Of a stretch of DNA of 64,000 nucleotides, positions 57,233 to 64,000 are shown one piece after another (positions within the stretch are counted from its first letter, which is position 1; every line of letters starts with the position of its first letter). The stretch comes from Tectiglobus diatomicola (GTDB taxonomy: Bacteria; Pseudomonadota; Alphaproteobacteria; Rhizobiales; Hyphomicrobiaceae). The position numbers and the translations under genes are program-made. The notes under the pieces are model-generated. The model saw nothing but the letters and a program-made list of their open reading frames with translations. It did no database searches and had not been told where the DNA came from. The stretch is from contig JAZDSJ010000004.1 of NCBI GenBank assembly GCA_039583345.1, positions 47,128 through 111,127 on the forward strand, read 5' to 3'.

Positions 57233-59362
57233 TTAATTCTGATTTAGCAAGCTGAAATTATGCTCAACAATAGTCCTAGTTAGAATTTGAGGTAAAATAA
57301 CAGGTTCTTTTGACATGTCTAAGGGGTAAAGCAAATACAGTGGAACGCCGGCACGTCCGTAAGACTTTAGCAAGCTTGTGATTTTAGAATCTCCTTTAGT
57401 CCAATCAGCCTTAATGTATACGATATTGTATCTTTCAAGTACTGCATCAAAATTGTTTCCGGATAAGACAACAAATTCGTTAACTTTACATACCATACAC
57501 CATGCTGCGGTAACATTGACAAACACATGACGGCCGTCTTGGCGATGCCGTGAAATAGAAAATTGCTTATCTTTAAATAGTTCCCTATTCCCTGTAGGAG
57601 AATATTTTCTAATGATCGTTGCGCTTGAAGAAGCTGACAAGTCAGGTAACAATAAAATAGTACAAACAGAGACAACCGTAATAAAAACAATTCGAGTTTT
57701 CAATCTGAACTGCGGCATTCCTAGTATCCAAGATGCAATCCCAACACCGGTTAACAAAATCCAGGCTGCTAGAACTCCATCACTTCCACTTTGCAATGAC
57801 AGTATCCATACCAACCAACCAACTGTTAGATAAAATGGAAATGCCAATGCATGTTTCAACGTCTCCGTCCATCGTCCAGGTGCTGGTAACATACGGTGTG
57901 CGAAATCGGTCCAACTCAAAATAGCAATCGGTGCAGCAAAACCAAAACCAAGTGTAATAAAAATAATAAATGTTTCGAGATTTGATCGCGTTAAAGCGTA
58001 ACCAATAGCTGCACCCATAAATGGTGCAGTACATGGTGTTGCTGCAATGGTAGTAAATATGCCAGTAAAAAAGGAATTGAAAAGTCTATAACGTCGTGAC
58101 CAATTTTCTCCAACTCCAACTACATCGGTTCCAACATCAAAAACACCCGACATCGATAGACCCAATGCGAAAAACAATAAGATCATAAAAAGTACAAATT
58201 CTGGTGTCTGAAATTGAAAACCCCAGCCTACAGTCGTACCGATAGATTTGCAAATCACTACTATTGTAGCCAGTATTGTAAAACATGTCATTACGCCGGC
58301 CAAATAACCAACTCCACCACGCCACGACTCAGCACCTGAATATTTTGTAAGTGAAATAATTTTCAGTGATAGTATCGGTAATACACAAGGCATAAGATTT
58401 AAAATAGCGCCACCAAGGACAGCAAAAATGAGAGCATGCCAAATAGTAAATGGCAATTCTTCGATGGCATGTAAGCTGTCGGATGTTTTGGTTTTTTTTA
58501 CAAAATCGGTTGCAGCAATTATTTGAGAAGATAACAAATATGAACTTTTTAATTGCTCGCTACCAACATATTTAGTGAGTACCAACAACCCGGAAAGAGT
58601 TTTTCTAGAGATATTAGGAGATAATAATTCACCAGGCTTTAAAATAAGAGTAAGGCTATCGTCTTTCAATTCAAAATCCTGCGATCCTGCATGGTCGATC
58701 ATGCCCCAGCTATCAGCGAAGAATTGTACATTAGTGATATGATCAGAAACTAAATCTTTAGCTTCTACTTGTAATCGAATTCGATCTGTCAGCTCGATGC
58801 TGACAGGCCATGGCAAACTTATAGGCATATTACGACGTGCTGTATCGAATGCGGTGTAAAATTGACTTTTTTTAACTTTTGAATCAGAAGACACAGGCAA
58901 AGTAATTGTTAAGGTAATCTGTTCTGGAATGCATATTTTTTCGCAAGCGAGCCAATTCGCATTAGCAGTTATCGAAATTTGCCTTTCCTTAAAATCTGAA
59001 GGCGGAGTTACTGTTACAGGCAGCATAATCTCGTCGTAATAACCGTAATTCATAAGTTGACCGACAGGAATAGCTTTAGGTACCGGCCAGGAAATTTCAG
59101 ACACAGCGAAATTCTCAGGCATTTGCCATGAAACTTGAATTGGTTTGCCTGAATCTCCAGGATTTTTCCAATAAGTATGCCATTTAGGTGTTATAATTTG
59201 ATGCAGAGCTAATTTAAATGGCCGTCCCGGCGCAATATGCGTCACATCGGAAACTAAAGTAGTTTGCACCTTCAGTGCTAAATCAGCCCTCTGTGCATTT
59301 TGTGCCATTGATAAGCTTTGTAACATAAATGTAAAAATGCCTATCAGGGTATATCGCATCAT
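57233..59362 (-). CDS. DsbD/ScsB-like protein-disulfide reductase
   Basis: A 709-residue thiol:disulfide interchange protein that carries electrons across the inner membrane to the periplasm. From the N-terminus: a signal peptide (IGIFTFMLQSLSMAQ), a periplasmic domain with a cysteine pair CEKIC near 140-144, then an eight-helix core with cysteines in LNLMPCVLPILSLK (326) and ATPCTAPFMGAA (444), and a C-terminal thioredoxin-like domain with WCMVC near 621-625. This is the ScsB-type domain plan (larger N-terminal domain than E. coli DsbD). GGGA lies 5 bases before the ATG. It stands alone. Exact substrate proteins are unknown. Confidence 0.9.
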   Translation of the reverse strand: MMRYTLIGIFTFMLQSLSMAQNAQRADLALKVQTTLVSDVTHIAPGRPFKLALHQIITPKWHTYWKNPGDSGKPIQVSWQMPENFAVSEISWPVPKAIPVGQLMNYGYYDEIMLPVTVTPPSDFKERQISITANANWLACEKICIPEQITLTITLPVSSDSKVKKSQFYTAFDTARRNMPISLPWPVSIELTDRIRLQVEAKDLVSDHITNVQFFADSWGMIDHAGSQDFELKDDSLTLILKPGELLSPNISRKTLSGLLVLTKYVGSEQLKSSYLLSSQIIAATDFVKKTKTSDSLHAIEELPFTIWHALIFAVLGGAILNLMPCVLPILSLKIISLTKYSGAESWRGGVGYLAGVMTCFTILATIVVICKSIGTTVGWGFQFQTPEFVLFMILLFFALGLSMSGVFDVGTDVVGVGENWSRRYRLFNSFFTGIFTTIAATPCTAPFMGAAIGYALTRSNLETFIIFITLGFGFAAPIAILSWTDFAHRMLPAPGRWTETLKHALAFPFYLTVGWLVWILSLQSGSDGVLAAWILLTGVGIASWILGMPQFRLKTRIVFITVVSVCTILLLPDLSASSSATIIRKYSPTGNRELFKDKQFSISRHRQDGRHVFVNVTAAWCMVCKVNEFVVLSGNNFDAVLERYNIVYIKADWTKGDSKITSLLKSYGRAGVPLYLLYPLDMSKEPVILPQILTRTIVEHNFSLLNQN

Positions 59363-60288
59363 GGCAATCCCATAATTTTATGGTTTTTTGTTACTTAATT
59401 ACAGTTTATTGGCTTGCGTTAAGCAATATAACACTTAAAACACACTCGAGTACGACTTTTTTAAATATCGCCGTTAACTTAATGCAGACTTAGGGATATA
59501 CTTTCTAACTTACAAAAATAAAGACGCTAAATGTGTGAAGAATAAAATCCTGACATTATTCAATGTTTATGATTGTTATATATATAACAAGATATTAGTT
59601 GCAATATTAGTACGATCAGTAACAACACGCATCAAACATTACAGAGAGTAATTTACTATTACGAATATTCATTACAATTGCTAAAGCTGTGATTAATCTT
59701 GGTACAGGTGTTTAATAAATTAGCTTGTTTTTCCGTTGGTATGAAACCACAGCCAACTACATACAAAACCTAGCACTTAATCTAAAACGATAAGCAAAAC
59801 AAGTTTTCAATACTGTTTTATAAATAATTACAGAATCTCTGTAGACGGAATGTATATGGGAAATGCAAGAGAAACCAGTGATATTTATTTTACTCAAAAT
59901 TATAAATTTGCAAAGCTCCTTTAATACCAATAATATCTGTGTTGATATAATTTTTCATACCAATTTTTCAGGAAGATATATAGTTATTCTGAGCATAAAG
60001 TTGATTAGTGCAAACATTCACTTTAAAGATGAGTTGTAATTTAAACTGATATAAAAATATTTTGTTGCTGAATGAAAGTTGCTAAAGCGATCTAATTCAC
60101 TTTATTTTATGTTCATAATTAAATTCTTGAATTTGCCTGTTCCACGTCTGATATTTATGTTTATAATGAATGCAGATGAAGCTTGCTTTGTATGCTATTT
60201 ATTAGTTATAGAATTTTACTTAGCAGACATCATTACACAGCTATCGGTATGGTTTTTAATATTTGAAATGCGGGATATAAAGCCCATC
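59363..60288. other. Spacer between the DsbD-like gene and icd
   Basis: About 920 bp. The last 210 bp (60079-60288) are in frame with icd but code for no family sequence and are treated as leader. The rest is A/T-rich with no gene, and carries the two divergent promoters. Confidence 0.5.
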
Positions 60289-62514
60289 ATGAAACATTCT
60301 CATGACATCATTTACACAAAAGTCGACGAGGCTCCGGGATTAGCTAGCGGCTCGTTCTTACCTATTATCAAGGCGTTCCTGAAGCCTGCGGGTATAAATG
60401 TAGGAACTCTTGATATTTCTCTAGCAGGCCGTATTATATCAAATTTTTCTAAATATCTTAAGCCTGAGTTTCACAAAGCTGACGCTTTAGGTGAAATCAG
60501 CGCTTTGGTTAAATCTCCAGACGCAAACATTATAAAATTACCCAATATTTCTGCTTCACTACCACAACTCAAGCAAGCTATAAAAGAATTGCAGGATCAG
60601 GGTTACACACTTCCAGATTATCCAGAAGCACCCCAAAACGATGAACAACGCGATATCCAGTTAGCCTATGATCGTGTGAAAGGTAGTGCGGTGAACCCAG
60701 TCCTACGTGAGGGAAATTCTGACCGTCGTGCACCTAAAGCAGTCAAGGCTTATGCTAAAAAAAATCCTCATTCTATGGGTGTTTGGACATCAGATAGCAA
60801 GACCCACGTAGCCTCGATGAAAAGCCAAGATTTTTTGTCGAACGAAACTTCCTTAATTATTAATGAAACCCAGGCTGGTGACGCACGTATAGAATTGGTA
60901 GCTAATGACGGTAGCATAACTGTGCTAAAGGAAAACATTAAACTTCACTTTGGGGAAATAGTGGATGCTTCTTTTATGAGCACCTCTGCACTTCGCATGT
61001 TTTTGGAAGAAGAACTCTTCGATGCCAAAGTATCAGATGTGTTGTTTTCTATACACCTCAAAGCAACTATGATGAAAGTGTCAGATCCTGTTATTTTCGG
61101 CCATGCAGTACATACCTACTTCAAAAGAGTATTTGAAAAATATTCGAAAACATTTGCCGAACTTGCAGTCAACCCAGATCTAGGTATTGGTGACTTATTA
61201 CAGAAAATTTCTTGCCTACCTAATGATCAGCAGGTTGCAATAAAAGCTGACTTAAAGCATGCAATGGCTACACAGCCTTGCCTCTACATGGTCAACTCAG
61301 ACCAAGGTATTACTAATTTACACGTCTCTAGCGACGTGATCATAGATGCCTCAATGCCAGCTTTAATTCGTGAAGGTGGAAAAGCATGGGGACCGAACGG
61401 GGCTTTAAACGATGTCAAATGTGTGATTCCTGACAGTAGCTATGCTGCGGTATACAGTGAAACTATTGATTTTTGTAAGGAGCACGGAGCATTCAATCCT
61501 TCGGAGATGGGTACAATCTCAAACATTGGGCTAATGGCACAAAAAGCTGAGGAATATGGGTCACATCCTCAGACCTTCATATTACCTACTGGTGGCACGA
61601 TTAATGTAGTAGACGCCTTAGGTAATATTTTGCACCAACACATCGTTGAAGAGAATGACATCTGGCGTATGTGTACCGTGAAGGATGCAGCAGTCCGAGA
61701 CTGGGTCAAACTCGCTGTTAGTCGTGCAAGAATGCATGGCGTGCCGGCTGTATTCTGGCTTAATGCTGACCGCGCACACGACGCCAAGCTCATAGAAAAA
61801 GTTAAATCTTATCTCAATGATCATGATACCTCAGGTTTAGAAATACATATAATGGCACCGAGAGAAGCAACTCGCTTCTCACTAGAGCGAATGAGACTAG
61901 GTAAAGATACCATTTCAGTTACCGGCAATGTACTACGTGATTACCTTACAGACTTGTTTCCTATTCTTGAGCTAGGGACTAGTTCCAAAATGCTTTCCAT
62001 AGTTCCGCTTATGAATGGTGGAGGTCTTTTTGAAACCGGTGCAGGCGGTTCAGCACCTAGACATGTTGAACAGTTTCTTAAGGAAGGACATCTTAGATGG
62101 GACTCACTAGGTGAGTTCTGTGCTTTAGCTGTATCCTTAGAACATCTAGCCATGACCAAGGGAAATGCCAAGGCTGCTGTTATTGCTAAGGCACTTGAAC
62201 TTGCAACAGAAAAATTTCTTGATGCGAATAAATCCCCAAGTCGTAAAGTAGGTGAGCTAGACACGCGCGGCAGTCATTTTTATCTTACATTATTTTGGGC
62301 TGAGGCTTTAGCTTTTCAAAGTGAAGATATTGATCTAAAAGCACACTTCATGTCGATTGCATCTTCACTGCGCTCCAATGAGATATCCATTATTAACGAG
62401 CTTAATGCTGCTCAAGGAGCTTCTATCGACTTAGGTGGCTATTATAACCCAGACATGGAGAAGCTTTCTGCGGCTATGCGTCCAAGCGCCACTTTCAACA
62501 GTATAATTAGCTAG
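60289..62514 (+). CDS. icd: Isocitrate dehydrogenase, NADP-dependent, monomeric
   Basis: Converts isocitrate to 2-oxoglutarate with NADP. The protein belongs to the large single-chain IDH family (about 740 residues), not the dimeric type. From ATG 60289 it has 741 residues and begins MKHSHDIIYTKVDEAPGLA, matching relatives. Conserved segments include PVLREGNSDRRAPKAVKAYAKKNPH, MKVSDPVIFGHAV, DASMPALIREGGKAWGPNG, PVFWL-like PAVFWLNADRAHDA and GTSSKMLSIVPLMNGGGLFETGAGGSAPRHVEQF. The 70 upstream in-frame codons are hydrophobic spacer without family match. It complements the suc-mdh genes at the left end. Intact. Confidence 0.96.
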   Translation: MKHSHDIIYTKVDEAPGLASGSFLPIIKAFLKPAGINVGTLDISLAGRIISNFSKYLKPEFHKADALGEISALVKSPDANIIKLPNISASLPQLKQAIKELQDQGYTLPDYPEAPQNDEQRDIQLAYDRVKGSAVNPVLREGNSDRRAPKAVKAYAKKNPHSMGVWTSDSKTHVASMKSQDFLSNETSLIINETQAGDARIELVANDGSITVLKENIKLHFGEIVDASFMSTSALRMFLEEELFDAKVSDVLFSIHLKATMMKVSDPVIFGHAVHTYFKRVFEKYSKTFAELAVNPDLGIGDLLQKISCLPNDQQVAIKADLKHAMATQPCLYMVNSDQGITNLHVSSDVIIDASMPALIREGGKAWGPNGALNDVKCVIPDSSYAAVYSETIDFCKEHGAFNPSEMGTISNIGLMAQKAEEYGSHPQTFILPTGGTINVVDALGNILHQHIVEENDIWRMCTVKDAAVRDWVKLAVSRARMHGVPAVFWLNADRAHDAKLIEKVKSYLNDHDTSGLEIHIMAPREATRFSLERMRLGKDTISVTGNVLRDYLTDLFPILELGTSSKMLSIVPLMNGGGLFETGAGGSAPRHVEQFLKEGHLRWDSLGEFCALAVSLEHLAMTKGNAKAAVIAKALELATEKFLDANKSPSRKVGELDTRGSHFYLTLFWAEALAFQSEDIDLKAHFMSIASSLRSNEISIINELNAAQGASIDLGGYYNPDMEKLSAAMRPSATFNSIIS

Positions 62515-62834
62515 ACACATTTTCTCTCATTATTCAATTCTGGATCTTTATCCAAATTAGAAAAATTAGTTATTTTAAATAAGTATGGAGTGCTCTATCC
62601 TCAACTATTTCACCTCACAGATATAAATCGATCTGGTTAGCTAACTGTGAGATTATTCACCACAAATGAGTGTGACATCTAATAATTGATAGGAAGTATA
62701 CAATTAAGCTTTAGGTGTTAGCTATTTTATAAGCTACTTTTAGTCTTATTACGAAACAAATATTTGAAAATAAAACTTTAAGCATCATGCAATTATATTT
62801 ATGACCTCTACTTGGTACGCTAAGGCTTATAATA
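62515..62834. other. Spacer between icd and the ELM1-like gene
   Basis: About 320 bp, A/T-rich, no gene seen. Confidence 0.45.
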
Positions 62835-63851
62835 GTGACAAAACTGATGCAGCTTAAGGGATATAAGGGTTGGATTGTTACGGATGGTAGTGCAGGAGCT
62901 GTAGTTCAAGCTCGTGGCATTGCTGATGCTCTTGAGCTTAATTATGTCTTAAAAACAGTTACGCCAAAAGGTCTACACCGCTTTTTTTCTCCATGGGCAT
63001 CAGTAAGCTACAAAGAACGCTTCGGACAGCATGGCAGTAATTTTTCTGCACCCTGGCCGTCAGTAGCCATTGCAAGCGGACGTTTAAGCATTCCATACAT
63101 AAGAGCTATAAAGCGTTCAGCAGGGTCAGATTGCTACACGATTATTTTGCAAGATCCCAAAACGAGAGCGGATATAGCTGATCTCATTTGGGTACCAGAA
63201 CATGACCGTAGGCGCGGTAAAAATATTATAACGACTTTAACATCGCCCCATAGTTTTTCTCCCCAACGTATTTCTGATCTAAGAGAGAATATGACAGCTG
63301 ATATATCAGCTCTACCATCACCCCGTGTTGCCATAATGCTCGGAGGTAAAAACTCGGCTTACAAATTTCTAGAAAAAGACTACGCTCGACTTGAGCTCAG
63401 CTTAACATCAATGGGGCGTTTAGGTGCAAGCTTTATGATAACTTCTTCAAGAAGAACTCATAGGGAATTACTACATGTTGTGGAACGTGCAACATCTAAT
63501 ACCCCGCGTATTTTATGGACAGGTGTTGGTTATAATCCATATGCTAACTTTCTGGCTCACGCAGAATGGCTTGTGGTAACTTCTGATTCTGTAAACATGA
63601 CTGGTGAAGCTTGCGCAACTGGACGTCCTGTTTATGTTTTCACACCCTCTGGAGGAACGGCAAAATTTTCTAGATTCCATAACGCTTTAAAAGCGTACGG
63701 TTCAACACGAGACTTGCCAGAGCGTTTCGATACATTAGATGATTGGAGTTATCATCCTTTAAGCGCATCAAAAGAAATTGCTATAGAGATTGAAAAACGT
63801 TATGAGTGTCGACACAAAGTTTCTACATTCTGTAAAAAATCACTCGATTGA
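62835..63851 (+). CDS. Mitochondrial fission ELM1-like family protein
   Basis: A 338-residue protein of the ELM1 (DUF1022) family, found in alphaproteobacteria and in plants, where it acts in mitochondrial fission; the bacterial function is unknown. Family segments are GWIVTDGSAGAVVQARGIADAL near 10-31, SVAIASGRLSIPYIRAIKRSAG, IILQDPKTRADIADLIWVPEHD, VAIMLGGKNSAYKF, and near the C-terminus LVVTSDSVNMTGEACATGRPVYVF, giving it a glycosyltransferase-B-like look. The start is GTG 62835 with AAGG 9 bases upstream; ATG 62847 is an alternative. It stands alone and is intact. Confidence 0.9.
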   Translation: MTKLMQLKGYKGWIVTDGSAGAVVQARGIADALELNYVLKTVTPKGLHRFFSPWASVSYKERFGQHGSNFSAPWPSVAIASGRLSIPYIRAIKRSAGSDCYTIILQDPKTRADIADLIWVPEHDRRRGKNIITTLTSPHSFSPQRISDLRENMTADISALPSPRVAIMLGGKNSAYKFLEKDYARLELSLTSMGRLGASFMITSSRRTHRELLHVVERATSNTPRILWTGVGYNPYANFLAHAEWLVVTSDSVNMTGEACATGRPVYVFTPSGGTAKFSRFHNALKAYGSTRDLPERFDTLDDWSYHPLSASKEIAIEIEKRYECRHKVSTFCKKSLD

Positions 63852-64000
63852 TCTTAGCCTAGTTGATGATTTATAGTAAATCTATTTTCTAATATCTTTT
63901 ATTAAAGCCAGAAAATTTGAACTCAAGCTATTTAAAGAAGACTGACTAAGGCTATTGTATGCTACATCTAAAATAATGGCTTAGACCAAAAATAAACTGT

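Noticed and set aside
60079..60288. 70-codon N-terminal extension of isocitrate dehydrogenase
   Set aside because: Hydrophobic, A/T-driven sequence with no counterpart in the family; ATG 60289 aligns with known starts.

Overview
The window reads as a chromosomal segment of an alphaproteobacterium, probably of Rhodospirillales affinity, whose genome is being reduced. Three things point there. The protein families and gene neighbourhoods are alphaproteobacterial: mdh-sucCD-sucA, trkA-dat-hfq-hflX, rpmH-rnpA-yidC-engB, DUF2066-PerM-HdaA-ppk, dapA-smpB, xerD-accA, lptFGD divergent from pepA, an atpI-B-E-F'-F operon with the duplicated b/b' stalk, a ChpT phosphotransferase, and an ELM1-like protein. 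The spacers are long and very A/T-rich; adding up gene lengths by hand gives only about 70% coding. At least one gene (purN) is a recognisable corpse, and several expected neighbours (purM, ppx, surA, yidD, ntrYX) are missing. This resembles host-associated lineages in mid-reduction, such as the tunicate symbiont Candidatus Endolissoclinum, but the sequence alone does not prove that identity.

Layout. 1-6.3 kb (minus strand): TCA-cycle block mdh, ridA, sucC, sucD, sucA (3' end outside the window), with a perfect 12-bp inverted repeat between sucD and sucA. 6.8-11.2 kb (minus): hflX, hfq, a D-amino-acid aminotransferase and trkA. 11.5-17.1 kb: chpT, a small secreted protein, tRNA-Ile(CAU), a membrane-anchored pentapeptide-repeat protein, ssb and tRNA-Arg(UCG). 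17.6-22.3 kb (minus): recO, engB, yidC, rnpA, rpmH. 23.8-28 kb: a DUF2076 protein, rpoH with an unusual structured leader, and selO. 28.2-30.9 kb (minus): the Fo half of ATP synthase behind a good promoter. 31.9-32.8 kb: a bacterial voltage-gated sodium channel. 33.7-34.1 kb: purN pseudogene. 34.7-42.3 kb (plus): DUF2066, AI-2E/PerM transporter, hdaA, ppk1, dapA, smpB. 42.7-47.2 kb: tRNA-Leu(GAG), lipB, a glycine-zipper lipoprotein, trhO with a decayed C-terminus, and a DUF1499 protein. 47.9-54.4 kb: lptD, lptG, lptF (minus) and pepA (plus). 54.9-57.0 kb: xerD, accA. 57.2-64 kb: a DsbD/ScsB-like reductase, monomeric isocitrate dehydrogenase and an ELM1-like protein.

Taken together the cell keeps respiration and the TCA cycle (isocitrate, 2-oxoglutarate, succinyl-CoA and malate steps, proton-driven ATP synthase), lipopolysaccharide transport, fatty-acid and lipoyl synthesis, diaminopimelate entry, chromosome-dimer resolution, DnaA inactivation, a CtrA-type phosphorelay component and heat-shock sigma factor, while purine synthesis looks to have been lost. 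I saw no CRISPR array, insertion sequence, phage or biosynthetic cluster. The most unusual items are the rpoH leader hairpin, the retained sodium channel, the suc intercistronic hairpin and the genes caught in decay.
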